From: Streptococcus mitis SK579
GTDB taxonomy: Bacteria > Bacillota > Bacilli > Lactobacillales > Streptococcaceae
Length of the DNA stretch: 64,000 nt
NCBI RefSeq assembly: GCF_000257905.1
Contig: NZ_AJJL01000022.1
Span: 1 to 64,000 of the forward strand
Direction: 5' to 3'
The translations under genes were made by a program, and so were the position numbers. This document shows positions 1-9,353 of this stretch, piece by piece; position 1 is the stretch's first letter, and each line of letters begins with the position of its first letter. Below the pieces are notes generated by a model. It made no database searches and was not told the DNA's origin. It was given only the letters and a program-made list of their open reading frames with translations.

Positions 1-102
1 CGACAGAAAGAGATCCCAGAAAGAATACTGACGATCCTTGTTGGTCATGGGAACAATACCCGTTATCGTCTCCTGTTGAATAAAGTCATTCATCTTAGAC
101 AT
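1..102 (-). CDS. 5' end of an unidentified protein, possibly a membrane transporter (partial)
   Basis: Only the first 34 codons lie in the window; the gene runs off the left edge. The ATG at 102 follows the stop of the upstream 61-residue gene by one base, and a good AGGAGG ribosome-binding site lies inside that gene's last codons. The visible residues are hydrophilic and end in a FWDLF stretch, as at the entry to a first membrane helix. Position after a tiny single-helix membrane protein and a choline-kinase-like fusion suggests a transporter for the kinase substrate. That function is inference; the visible sequence alone does not identify a family. Confidence 0.6.
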   Translation of the reverse strand, partial: MSKMNDFIQQETITGIVPMTNKDRQYSFWDLFLS

Positions 103-103
103 T

Positions 104-289
104 TTACTGAATACCTCCTGTCATGGCTAGGATAATCAGAATAAGGTTAATTAGAACTAAGCCAATGACTATAATAAAATCACTTTTTAGAAATGGCTGA
201 GCAAACACATAGTTTGGAGATTCCATTTCTTCTAGCCTTCTTTTCGTTTCATTTGCTACTAATTCTTCAATTTCAGATGTCGGTTTCAT
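104..289 (-). CDS. Small single-pass membrane protein (61 aa)
   Basis: The protein has about 38 hydrophilic, partly helical N-terminal residues rich in Glu and Lys/Arg, then one hydrophobic segment (about residues 38-57) and a short tail. It starts one base after the stop of the 592-residue gene, with a GGAGGAGA ribosome-binding site, and ends one base before the next start, so the three genes are surely cotranscribed. Its size and place before a larger gene resemble the small accessory subunits that accompany some symporters. I cannot name its family. Confidence 0.7.
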   Translation of the reverse strand: MKPTSEIEELVANETKRRLEEMESPNYVFAQPFLKSDFIIVIGLVLINLILIILAMTGGIQ

Positions 290-290
290 C

Positions 291-2069
291 TCAATTCTCC
301 TCCAAATACAAATCTAGTGCAATTTGCCCATACTGCTTGGTATAACGATACCAGATATAAAGAAATTCACCTACGGGTTTCCCAACGCTTTCTTGGAACA
401 GGGCCCACAAAAACCAATAATATGAAGTCACTGATACATAGGCAAAATAGTGACGTTTGGTGTTCTTATCTGGCACTTCTTGTAAATAGATTTCAAGTAC
501 CTTTTCAGCTTCTTCCACTGTATAATTTGAACACCCAATAAAGGTTCCTAAATCTCCTGCTGGATCTCCCATACCAGAATATTCCCAATCAATCAAGCTT
601 ATTTCGCCAGCTTCGTTCAACAAGAAATTTGGACTATAAGAATCTCCGTGGCAGAGAACCTTTTTCGTCTGTTCTTCTTGTAGAAACTTTTCGAGAACTG
701 AGACATTCTTATCCAACTCTTCAAGTCCATCAAATTCAAAACGATTGCTGGCTTTTAATTTTTGTCTAAAATCATCAATTCCCTCAAATTGGTTAAAGAA
801 ATGATTTGTTTTTTCTCCAGATTGGTGCAAACGTCTCAAGAGCTCCATTGCTTTTGCTACATCATCCCAATTGTCATAATCCAGTTGCTTGGCATTAGGG
901 ATAAATTCTGAAATTTTCCAGCCCTCATCCTTGTTCATGGCAACAAAGGTACGGTCAATCTTTAATTTTGCAGCAATTTCCATGGAAGCCGCTTCACTAG
1001 CACGATTGATATAATTCTCCGTTCCTCTACCTGGATGACGGTAAACATATTTCTTCCCTAGGCAGTCAAATGAAAACGAAGTGTTGGTTAAACCGTCTTT
1101 TAGGGGTTTAATATTGACAATATCTGAAGCTATACATCCTAATGTCTTACAAATGTTATCAATGATTTCCGAATTAGTATTCACCAAATAGTGTTCATCA
1201 AACTGACGCAACTCATCTAGTGAATCAAACTCCTTAACAATGTCTGCTGAATAATGCCGAGCTTCCAAAGGAAGTTCTTTGACGTGACGACTATAATAAT
1301 CTTCCCAGAGCTGTTCGCGATACGGCTCATGTTTAAATTCAGTTTCCAAAATATCTACGAATTTTTCACTAAATGCACGATCAAAATAAACGTGCCCCAC
1401 CATAGCCCAAGTATTCGTCCCACCGATTTGAATATCGATAATCGTGTGATTGGAATCTTCCTTAGAGCAGTATTCGTCTGTGTCCCCTTCTGCAAATATA
1501 GTCGAATAATAACCTCTGTAAATGTATCGTTCAAACGGATTTTCTACAAAATAATTATCCGAAGAGCAGATATAAGTGTTGGAAAGTTGATCTCTGACTA
1601 GCATGAGAGAAGAACAGTTATTGTATTTGTAGTAATCATTATTCACAACGATTTTAACGCCAAACTTTTCTTCCAGATAGAACATTTTTTCTTGTAGATA
1701 ACCTACAATAACGGTTATATCTTCTATTCCTGCTTCTTGCAGTTGTCTGATTTCCCTCTCTATCAAGCGTTCCCCCTTGACTTGAAGCAATCCTTTGGGA
1801 ATTTCATAAGACAAAGGAGCAAAACGACTACTCATTCCAGCAGCCATTATAATAGCATTTTCTACTCGATAGGGTTCTAAAACGTTCTTGCCTAGTTCAT
1901 TTAAGTGATGTTCCTCATCAATCCACTTCTCTTCTTTAAGTTTTCCAACCAATGCATTGACTGTTCCTAAAGATAAATCTAGCTGTTCAGCCAATTGTCT
2001 CTGCGTAAAGTTTTCGTCTTTGTGAATCAACAAAAAACGTAAAAGTTTAAATTGTTTTTCTGATAGCAT
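291..2069 (-). CDS. HTH + nucleotidyltransferase + choline/ethanolamine kinase-like fusion protein
   Basis: The 592-residue protein has three parts. Residues 1-60 form a winged-helix/MarR-like DNA-binding domain. Residues about 70-295 are a sugar-phosphate/CTP nucleotidyltransferase like LicC, with AAGMSSRF and EIPKGL motifs. Residues about 305-592 are an aminoglycoside-phosphotransferase/choline-kinase fold like LicA, with HGD at 474-476, Asn481 and IDWEY near 493-497. The expected chemistry is phosphorylation of choline or a related amino alcohol followed by CTP activation, feeding the LicD transferases encoded nearby. The N-terminal domain suggests autoregulation. It heads a three-gene operon with a consensus promoter. 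The substrate, choline or ethanolamine, cannot be told from sequence. Confidence 0.85.
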   Translation of the reverse strand: MLSEKQFKLLRFLLIHKDENFTQRQLAEQLDLSLGTVNALVGKLKEEKWIDEEHHLNELGKNVLEPYRVENAIIMAAGMSSRFAPLSYEIPKGLLQVKGERLIEREIRQLQEAGIEDITVIVGYLQEKMFYLEEKFGVKIVVNNDYYKYNNCSSLMLVRDQLSNTYICSSDNYFVENPFERYIYRGYYSTIFAEGDTDEYCSKEDSNHTIIDIQIGGTNTWAMVGHVYFDRAFSEKFVDILETEFKHEPYREQLWEDYYSRHVKELPLEARHYSADIVKEFDSLDELRQFDEHYLVNTNSEIIDNICKTLGCIASDIVNIKPLKDGLTNTSFSFDCLGKKYVYRHPGRGTENYINRASEAASMEIAAKLKIDRTFVAMNKDEGWKISEFIPNAKQLDYDNWDDVAKAMELLRRLHQSGEKTNHFFNQFEGIDDFRQKLKASNRFEFDGLEELDKNVSVLEKFLQEEQTKKVLCHGDSYSPNFLLNEAGEISLIDWEYSGMGDPAGDLGTFIGCSNYTVEEAEKVLEIYLQEVPDKNTKRHYFAYVSVTSYYWFLWALFQESVGKPVGEFLYIWYRYTKQYGQIALDLYLEEN

Positions 2070-2107
2070 ATCCTTAACCTCTTTCGTTCAATATTTTTAT
2101 CCATTCG

Positions 2108-2136
2108 ATTATACAATGAACATTTGTTTTTGTCAA
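2108..2136 (-). promoter_or_regulatory. Consensus sigma-A promoter for the kinase/nucleotidyltransferase operon
   Basis: On the minus strand TTGACA (2131-2136) is separated by 17 bases from TATAAT (2108-2113), a perfect consensus pair. The spacer holds an imperfect dyad (ACAAATG and TCATTGT), which could be an operator for the protein's own HTH domain; that is inference. Confidence 0.8.
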
Positions 2137-3410
2137 GTTAGATTCTATATTAAGAAAATAGGGAACTATAATATTTGCAGTGGGTAAATTCCCTATAGAT
2201 ATTATGAAGCCTATTTGTTGTAGAAAAAGTTCCGTAATATCTAGAATGAAAAATGACCAAACCATCATTAGAAAGAATCGTATGGAACAATTAAATTAAC
2301 AGGGATACCCACAAGGAAATCATCACTAAACTGGATAATGATGCTCTATCTCGTCCTAATTGCGCTAGCCAAATTAAGAAATATGAGTTTCAAAAATTGT
2401 CTAAAATTCCTTACCTTGAAACAATTGGTATCCCCAATAGAACCCCTTCTTAGAAAAGCTGTTTCAAGTGCTATCATTGCTCGAAAATGACCCTCTCCAA
2501 AACTTCTCTCATCAATAAAAATTGAGCAAAAGTTGATTGAAAAGACTTCTATGACTGATATTGCACATCAGCTGTCCATTTCAACTTCAACTGTCATTCG
2601 AAAACTCAATGACTTTCACTTTAATCATGATTTTTCTCGTCTTCCTGAGATTATGTCTTGGGACGAGTATGCCTTCACTAAGGGAAATATTAGTTTCATT
2701 GCGTAAGGTTTTGACAATCTCAATATCATCACTGTTCTTGAAAGTGGAACACAAGCTATCATAAGTAATCATTTTCTGCGCTACGATAGAGCCGTTTGTT
2801 GTCAGGTGAAAATCATTACTATGGATATGTTTAGTCCTTACTATGACTTGGCTAAACTGCTTTTTTCCTTGTACTAAAATCGTTCTAGATCGTTTTCATA
2901 TTGTACAACATCTCAGCCGTGCTATGAGTCGTGTCCGTGTTCAAATCATGAACCAATTCGAGCGAAAATCCCATAAATACAAAGCTATCAAACGTTACTG
3001 GAAGCTTATACAACAGGATAGTCGTAAACTGAGCGATAAGCGATTTTATCGCCCTACTTTTCGTATGCATCTAACCAACAAAGAGATTCTAGATAAGCTT
3101 TTGAGCTATTCAGAAGACTTGAGACACCACTACAATGTCTATCAGCTCTTGCTTTTTCACTTTCAGAATAAGAAGCAAGACAAATTTTTCGGACTTATCA
3201 AGGACAATCTAAAGAAAGTTCATCCTCTTCGTCAAACTGTCTTTAAAATCTTTCTAAAGAACAAAGAGAAAATCGTCAATGCCCTTCAATTACCCTATTC
3301 CAACGCCAAATTAGAAGCGACCAATAATCTCATCAAGCTTACCAAACGAAATGCATTTGGTTTTCGGAACTTTGAAAACTTCAAAAAACGGATTTTTATC
3401 GCTCTCAACA

Positions 3411-5438
3411 ATCGAGTAGGGGATAATCTCTAGCCCCTCTCACACCACCGTACATGCCGTTCGGCATACGGCGGTTCAACTAACTTTTAACGCATGTCGT
3501 TCAAGGTAATAATCCAAACACGAAACCAGTCCACGTTTTTCAAGGACTGGTTTTGATATAGCACGTTTAAGTACCGATCTCTGAGCTACTAATTGATAGT
3601 GGTCGCCCCAGCCAGATACCTTATCTGCTATCCATTTAGGAACCCCTAACTTAAGCAATCCCCATAGTCGTCTAGATTTCTTCTTCCATTGCTTCCAGAT
3701 AATCACTCGTAGGCGAGTACGCAAGCGCTCATCTATGCTGGTGACTATACTTTTCATATTTCCCAATGAGAAATAGTTTATCCATCCTCGAATAGACAAA
3801 TTCAGTTGCTCAATACGTCTTGTTAAGTCTATACTCCATTTCCTCTGTGTTAGTTTCTTCAATTTAAGCTTAAATCTCCGAACACTATCTTGATGTGGAC
3901 GACTTTTCCAACCATCTGATGATTTCCAGAATCCGAAACCTAGATATTTCAACTCTCTTGGTCTGGTAATCTTAGTCTTGGTCATGTTTACTTTCAAACC
4001 TAGCCGTTTCTCAATAAAACGACTGACTGAATACATCACACGCTTAGCGGAGGCCTCGCTTCCGACCGTAATCACACAATCATCTGCGTAACGCACAAAT
4101 CGAAGTCCCCTCTTTTCTAATTCCTTGTCCAATTCATTAAGCATGATATTGGATAAGAGAGGAGATAAATTTCCTCCCTGTGGCGTGCCAACTAGCGTTT
4201 TATGACGTTGACCGTTAATGATAACACCTGAATGAAGATACTTACGAATCAAGGATTCCGTATCTCCGTCTTCGATAATGTTATGTACTAAGGACATCAA
4301 TCTATCTTGAGGAACCGTATCGAAAAATTTCTCTAGGTCTATATCCACTATCCACTCATAGCCGTCATTTAAGTACTCTAAGAGCTTCATGATGGATTTT
4401 TCATATGACCTATTTGGTCTGAAGCCATAACTCGTATCTGAGAAATGGGGGGTCACAAATGGGGCTAATGACTTGGACAATGACCTGTTGAATCATTCTA
4501 TCCATAACTGTTGGAATTCCTAGTTGACGGATGCCTCCGTTTGGTTTGGGAATCTCAACTCTAAGAACTGGTTGAGGCTTATATTTTCTCTGTTTTATCA
4601 GTTCCTTAATCAGGCGCCAGTTGTGTCTGAGATAGTCATCCATCTCTTCGATAGTAATTCCATCAATCCCAGCTGAGCCCTTATTGGATTTTACTTGATT
4701 ATAGGCTTCAAGCATATTTTCGCGTGATAAAATCTTATCTAGCAATTTTGACATGTGCGTATTCCTTTCTTGTTTTGATGCCTGAGGGACATTTTATATT
4801 GGTGAACCTTCACCCAGTCAATACGTGACAGAGTCCAGTTCTATAAAACTGCTCGTTTTACAGACACAAGTGAAGTAGGATTACTTCGATTAGTTGGTCA
4901 CCCCTTCGCTCCACTTCCATTACAGAAGCTTCCTCACTACTATGGGCTCGGCTGACTTCTCATAATTCGTTGTTACTACGCTTTCAGCGCTCATGAGACC
5001 TCATGGGATAAGTCGTACATCTTTCCTCGTTTATACAAGATACGAGGACGTTAAAAGGTTACAGTGAAAATAGGAAATCTGACGCAGAGTCTTTAGACTC
5101 TAGGAAGATTTATCTTTTTCACACAAACCTTAGTCCGAATTCAATTACTCTCGTGATTTACGCATATAGATTACGACTACCTTTTTGTACTTTAGAGTTT
5201 TAAGCCCCCTTATCCACTATATACGCCTTACTATCACGTTCCTGTTCGTAGAGCCACGATTTCGCTATCCCTTCCTCTGACGATTCTTATTTCTAGCGTC
5301 AGACTTAAAACGGTCTATCCCCAGACCGTTTTAATCCGCTACCTCACGATAGTCAGGCTTGGGAATCGCTATTGGGTTCACCAGTAGCGGGTGCCCACGG
5401 AGGACTTACACCTCAGATGCACGACATGCCCGTCGTAC
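3411..5438 (-). mobile_element. Group II intron (class C-like) inserted in the ISL3 transposase
   Basis: On the minus strand the intron begins at 5438 with GTACG (consensus GTGYG) and ends at 3411 with CCTACTCGAT. A 34-nt domain V hairpin lies at 3444-3477, and domain VI with a CCTAC branch region at 3411-3441. Domains I-III occupy roughly 4755-5438 and the reverse-transcriptase frame sits in domain IV. The junctions are set by the restored IS reading frame. The intron follows directly on a terminator-like hairpin with a T run, and its protein lacks an HNH endonuclease, both features of bacterial class C introns. It is antisense to the transposase, so splicing cannot rescue that gene. Confidence 0.85.
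3476..4754 (-). pseudogene. ltrA: Group II intron reverse transcriptase/maturase, frameshifted
   Basis: An N-terminal fragment (ATG at 4754, about 102 good codons) and a C-terminal fragment join only if one base is removed from a run of six C residues at 4445-4450. Together they give a protein of about 425 residues: RT motifs, the catalytic RYADD box, a thumb/maturase region, and no HNH domain, the usual class C length and layout. The stop overlaps the start of domain V. As written the enzyme is inactive, though a homopolymer sequencing error cannot be excluded. Confidence 0.85.
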
Positions 5439-5469
5439 TTAAAAAAGAAAGGACAAAATGTGTCCTTTC
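5439..5469 (-). terminator. Terminator-like hairpin used as intron target
   Basis: A perfect 9-bp stem GAAAGGACA/TGTCCTTTC (5447-5455 and 5461-5469) with a 5-base loop is followed on the minus strand by six T and AA, after which the intron begins. It lies inside the end of the transposase gene and would stop transcription entering the IS from the right. Confidence 0.7.
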
Positions 5470-5513
5470 TCGATCTTAGCTTTTCTTAAACCCACTACAG
5501 TTTACAAAGAGTT

Positions 5514-6134
5514 GACATATGTACATAATCTAACTGATAATTTCAACTTCCTTATAACTACACAAGCGATGAAATACTTCGCTTAAACTACTTCGATATT
5601 GATTATAGACTACTTTTCGTCTATATAAGATGTGATACTTACAGCGCCACTTTGTGTACGATAAACTATGAGACTTTTGTACCATATTTTTTCACTTTTC
5701 GATTTACAGAAACAACTTTATTGTATCGCATTTGAAGTTTTTAGGCTATAACCTTCGACGCGCACCTAACGGAGCGAGAAGGATCAATAGTCACATAATT
5801 AAAACAAAGTACCCTTAGCTTTCTAAAAGAATAGTATAACTCCCTGACTTAGATTTTACATTAATAAAGTGGATGCGGATAATTTGACAGCCATATTTAA
5901 AGGACATACAAGAAAACTAAATAATATTAAATTTCTTATCATTATGTTCTTCATGTATATCACACTTTCCTTTACCATCTCTACAGACTACAATTTGCAA
6001 TATTTTCTGCTGATGTATAAAAAATTGGTCTTAGTAAACTAGAACTCCTTTTTGTGTCCAAGCTTGTATAAGAATATCAATGTCCTAATCTCCTCAATAG
6101 ACACTCACAAGATTTGTTCTCTCATAAAACAGAA
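5514..6134. other. Intergenic region, about 620 bp, no confident gene
   Basis: AT-rich sequence between the IS right end and the end of licD2. The only readable frame is 5869-6042 (+), GTG-started, 57 codons, with one hydrophobic segment, no clear ribosome-binding site and no recognised similarity. I see no RNA gene or further IS end. It may be the remnant of a lost gene. Confidence 0.4.
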
Positions 6135-6950
6135 TTACTTCTCCACCTTGCGAAAAGCTTTTATACTATGACTATACCACTCCTGCATTTTTTTTGAAGG
6201 AAAAGTCATGTAATCGCCATACATCTGGGTTAAAAAGACATCATAATTTTTAGGAATTGGTAACATTCTTCCCTCAAACTCTGTTAAGATTAACTCTTTG
6301 AAAGTATTTATTTGGAAAACACCCTTCATTCCCTCTTTATCAACTCCAACCATTCCCTCATATTTCGGCTGTTCTACAACACTATTCTTAACTAACTTAT
6401 CTATTTTCTTATAGAAGTATCTCGGATTGACAAATCTGAGAGCGTACCAGCTACATAATCTAAGAAAATCTTTTAGTTTGCTGTCACCGTGAACTGCGCG
6501 TGATTTTTTGATATAAGCCAGTTGACGAAGAGCCACATACTTATAGCTCTTGCCGACAATGCTCAAATCTGTAAAGCGATCAATTGGGAAGACATCGATA
6601 AAGAGACTGGTGTCATGGCGCTTGTACTTAACATGGTCTTCGATAACAGTAGAAGTGTCCAAAATCGATGCGAAATTATGGAAGTACCAAGAAGAGGTAT
6701 CGTAGGAAAGAACCTTGTAGCGAGGGTGATTTTCTTCCTCAATAATCTTCAATAAGCGCTCATAATCTTCACGATAAAGGGAAATATCAATATCATCGTC
6801 CCAGGGAATCATACCTTTGTGGCGGATAGCTCCAAGCATGGTTCCATAACTTAGAAAATAAGGAATATCATGTTTCTCACAAGTCTCATCAATATAGTCT
6901 AGCAGGGCTAGTTGAATTTCTTTAATTTCTTCTTTTTCTAAATATTGCAT
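6135..6950 (-). CDS. licD2: LicD-family phosphotransferase (LicD2-like)
   Basis: A LicD family enzyme expected to transfer phosphocholine from CDP-choline to a sugar of the teichoic-acid repeat unit at the cytoplasmic face. The family motif GAIRHKGMIPWDDDID, with its metal-binding aspartates, lies near residues 39-54. The start is taken at ATG 6950, one base after the licD1 stop and preceded by GGAGGATTAG; the open frame extends 11 codons further upstream into licD1 without a better site. It is the last gene of tacF-licD1-licD2, the order known for the pneumococcal lic2 operon. Confidence 0.88.
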   Translation of the reverse strand: MQYLEKEEIKEIQLALLDYIDETCEKHDIPYFLSYGTMLGAIRHKGMIPWDDDIDISLYREDYERLLKIIEEENHPRYKVLSYDTSSWYFHNFASILDTSTVIEDHVKYKRHDTSLFIDVFPIDRFTDLSIVGKSYKYVALRQLAYIKKSRAVHGDSKLKDFLRLCSWYALRFVNPRYFYKKIDKLVKNSVVEQPKYEGMVGVDKEGMKGVFQINTFKELILTEFEGRMLPIPKNYDVFLTQMYGDYMTFPSKKMQEWYSHSIKAFRKVEK

Positions 6951-6951
6951 C

Positions 6952-7755
6952 CTAATCCTCCAATTTATAAGCGTGAAATTCATGACTGTAGAAGCGTTTT
7001 TCTTCTGGTGGTAGGGTCATATAATCTCCATAAAATTGTGTCAAAATAGTATCAAATTTTTCAGGTGCTGGAAGGCTTAAATTCTCAAATGGGAGATTGA
7101 TTGTTTTATCAAAGGTACCACTTGGGAAGACTTCCTTTTCCTTAGATTTAGAAGGGATAAAAGCCATATACTGCCCATTATCACGACTATATTTTTGAAT
7201 TTCTTTCTCGATTTTATTTGCAAAATAACGAGGAGAAACAGGTCGAAGGAGCAACCAAAAGGCTGTTCGTATCCAATCTTTTAAAAGGCTATCTTTATAG
7301 ACAATATTTTTATGTTTGCTGAAAGACAGAAGTTTGAAGCTTTCCAGCTTATAACAAATATCAATGACCTTAGGATCATCAAAGCGATCCATAGGGAAAA
7401 TATCAATAAAAACACCAGACTCATAGGTTTTTGTATTCCGAGTATCAATAATTTTAGTTGTACTGTCTGTTATTTTGATAAAGTTGTTAAAGTAGTTCTG
7501 ATCTGTTTCTAAGGATAAAAGTTTGTATTTACTTTTTTCCTTTTGAAAAATGTTTATAAATCGTTGGTAGTCTTCTCGAGGCATGGACAGATCAATATCG
7601 TCGTCCCAAGGAATAAAGCCCTGATGTCGAACTGCCCCAATCAGAGTACCGTAGTTAATAATATAGTTGATATTGTGCTTTTTACAGAGAGTATCAATAT
7701 AATCCAAAATTTCTAATTCAATCTGTTTGGCATCTTCAATGGTTAGTTGTTTCAT
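6952..7755 (-). CDS. licD1: LicD-family phosphotransferase (LicD1-like)
   Basis: The 267-residue LicD protein has GAVRHQGFIPWDDDID near residues 47-62 and the same C-terminal layout as its neighbour (FYGDYMTLPP near the end). In pneumococcus LicD1 and LicD2 place phosphocholine on the two GalNAc residues of each repeat. It lies between tacF (9-base gap) and licD2 (1-base gap), so the three are one transcript. Whether choline or another phospho-substituent is moved here depends on the activating enzyme. Confidence 0.88.
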   Translation of the reverse strand: MKQLTIEDAKQIELEILDYIDTLCKKHNINYIINYGTLIGAVRHQGFIPWDDDIDLSMPREDYQRFINIFQKEKSKYKLLSLETDQNYFNNFIKITDSTTKIIDTRNTKTYESGVFIDIFPMDRFDDPKVIDICYKLESFKLLSFSKHKNIVYKDSLLKDWIRTAFWLLLRPVSPRYFANKIEKEIQKYSRDNGQYMAFIPSKSKEKEVFPSGTFDKTINLPFENLSLPAPEKFDTILTQFYGDYMTLPPEEKRFYSHEFHAYKLED

Positions 7756-7764
7756 TCTAAACTC

Positions 7765-9252
7765 CTATGATCTTTTGAATTTATTTTTTAAGGCTAGGAC
7801 ATGGTTTAAAAATTCATAGAAAATGCTATCTTTGGTAAAGACAAGTAGTCCAATATAAGAGATGGTTGATAGCAAGACAATCAAACCAGTATTAATCAAA
7901 AATGGCAAATTAATGACCATATCCACAGGATACAAGAAATTAATCAGGAAATAAATTGCTACAAAGGAAAGTGAAAAGAGCGAGTATCGACCAGTATAGC
8001 TGAAGATATGTCCCAAGTGGATGAGCTGTTTTCTATGGATGAAAATGATATAGAATACAAGTAGAGAGGCCTCTGACAACATAGTTGTCAGTAAGTAGTA
8101 TTCAGGAGCCACGATTTGGTTAAAAAAGAGAAGACTATTCAAGCCCAAATTGAGCAATCCAGCGAAGACTGTGTAAACGGTAATACGTTTTTCATAGCCA
8201 TTTGTAAAGAGAATTTGTGAACCAAGAATGGTATCTAGTGCCAGGATAATCGTACGAAAAGCGAAGAGAGAGGTTAAGATACCGCCTCCGATATATTTTT
8301 CACTACCGTAAAGTAGGATGGCATTTGGTCCTAAAACCATGAGTCCAAAACTCAGTGGAATGATAAAGAAGTTAAAGATTCGACTGCCTCTGTTAACAAG
8401 TGCGACATAGGCTTCCTTGTCTCCTTTACCCAAATAGTAACTGAGACGAGGCACACTCACTCCGATAGCACCTGTTACAACCCCAGCTATAACGGTCACA
8501 ATTCGTTGAGCCATAGTATAGTAACTAACGTTGACATCAATCCCTGTCTTAACGAGGAAGAGACGGTCCAAAAATGTGAAGAGCATATTGGCATTGGCAA
8601 AGACCAACATGGCTGTCAGAGGGAGAAAGAGAGGTTTAAAATCACTTAGGCGAATCTTAACAAGCTTAATGTCTCTTTTAATCCAAAAATAACTAATCAG
8701 ATAGTTAATCAGTGTCGATAAACTCATCACAAGTGTGTAGACAACAATATCGTGCTCATTTTTGACAAACAGGAAAATAGAGACCAGCATCAGGATACGG
8801 ATGAAGGCAGTCTTGTAAAAAAGAAAACTGTAATTTTCTAGAGCTTCATTGACCCATTCGATTGAAAAAATCTGGGCAATGAGTTGAATTCCCATAACAA
8901 GGTAGACTTTTTTGATGATTGGATTATCAGTAAAGAAGAGAGGATAGGCAAGGATATAGACAGCAGTGGTCAAAATTGTACAAGCTATGCACAAATAAAA
9001 AAGACTAGAGAAGGTTCTATTAAGATCTTTTTTGTTATCCTTGACATTACTGATGGCCCGTAAACCGTAGTTATAGACCCCATAAGTCGCAAAGGGCAAG
9101 AAAAATGACAAAATAGTGTCAACTGAGTTGAAGTAACCATAGTCAATTCGGTCCAAGAGACGCGCGACGTAGGTACCAGTTAAGATAGGAAAAATAATAT
9201 TCAAGACACGAATTCCCATGTAAGATAGAGCATTTAATTTTATACTTTTCAT
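7765..9252 (-). CDS. tacF: Teichoic-acid repeat-unit flippase TacF (MOP/Wzx family)
   Basis: The 495-residue polytopic membrane protein of the oligosaccharide-flippase (MATE/MOP) superfamily has about 14 hydrophobic segments spread over its length and a short basic tail. In pneumococcus TacF moves the undecaprenyl-linked, choline-bearing repeat unit across the membrane, and its sequence determines choline dependence. It opens the tacF-licD1-licD2 operon. In pneumococcus, as I recall, the gene sits beside tarIJ-licABC; here it lies next to tarP/tarQ across an IS remnant. Confidence 0.88.
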   Translation of the reverse strand: MKSIKLNALSYMGIRVLNIIFPILTGTYVARLLDRIDYGYFNSVDTILSFFLPFATYGVYNYGLRAISNVKDNKKDLNRTFSSLFYLCIACTILTTAVYILAYPLFFTDNPIIKKVYLVMGIQLIAQIFSIEWVNEALENYSFLFYKTAFIRILMLVSIFLFVKNEHDIVVYTLVMSLSTLINYLISYFWIKRDIKLVKIRLSDFKPLFLPLTAMLVFANANMLFTFLDRLFLVKTGIDVNVSYYTMAQRIVTVIAGVVTGAIGVSVPRLSYYLGKGDKEAYVALVNRGSRIFNFFIIPLSFGLMVLGPNAILLYGSEKYIGGGILTSLFAFRTIILALDTILGSQILFTNGYEKRITVYTVFAGLLNLGLNSLLFFNQIVAPEYYLLTTMLSEASLLVFYIIFIHRKQLIHLGHIFSYTGRYSLFSLSFVAIYFLINFLYPVDMVINLPFLINTGLIVLLSTISYIGLLVFTKDSIFYEFLNHVLALKNKFKRS

Positions 9253-9271
9253 TCAATTTACCTCGTTTTTC

Positions 9272-9300
9272 ATTATATCATAAAGTTAGTTAAAATAACT
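9272..9300 (-). promoter_or_regulatory. Extended -10 promoter for tacF
   Basis: TATAAT at 9272-9277 is preceded by TGA in the extended -10 position; the -35 (9295-9300, AGTTAT) is poor. The mRNA would carry a short leader with a CGAGGT ribosome-binding site before the tacF ATG. Confidence 0.6.
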
Positions 9301-9353
9301 CTTTTGTTTTCAACAACTAGTCTTTAATTATTTTAAAAAATTTTTAGGAACTC

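Larger units (their letters stand above)
2282..5479 (+). pseudogene. ISL3-family transposase pseudogene, split by intron
   Basis: The start ATG at 2282 is followed after five codons by a stop, and part of the N-terminus is missing. A readable N-terminal zinc-finger-like region follows with a stop near 2450. A second stretch contains the catalytic motif SWDEYAF, with a stop near 2704. An extra T near 2863 shifts the frame to the long open stretch 2843-3410, which includes VLDRFH and LEATNN motifs. The last codons (ALN, then IKKERTKCVLSRS and stop) resume at 5439 beyond the intron. No functional transposase can be made. Confidence 0.85.
2161..5513 (+). mobile_element. Degenerate ISL3-family insertion sequence (IS1167/IS1193-like), interrupted by a group II intron
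   Basis: The left end (from about 2161) and right end (to about 5513) both carry the core TG(T/C)AGTGGGT in inverted orientation, as in streptococcal ISL3 elements. Between them lies a transposase with many stops and shifts. Near its 3' end the element is split by a 2028-base group II intron on the opposite strand. Removing bases 3411-5438 restores the transposase C-terminus in frame and the right end. The left end is also found alone and inverted at 9656-9725. Exact termini and target duplication could not be fixed by eye. Confidence 0.75.

Noticed and set aside
2074..2268. Open frame of 64 codons on the minus strand
   Set aside because: It lies across the operon promoter and the IS left end; no ribosome-binding site and no recognisable domain.
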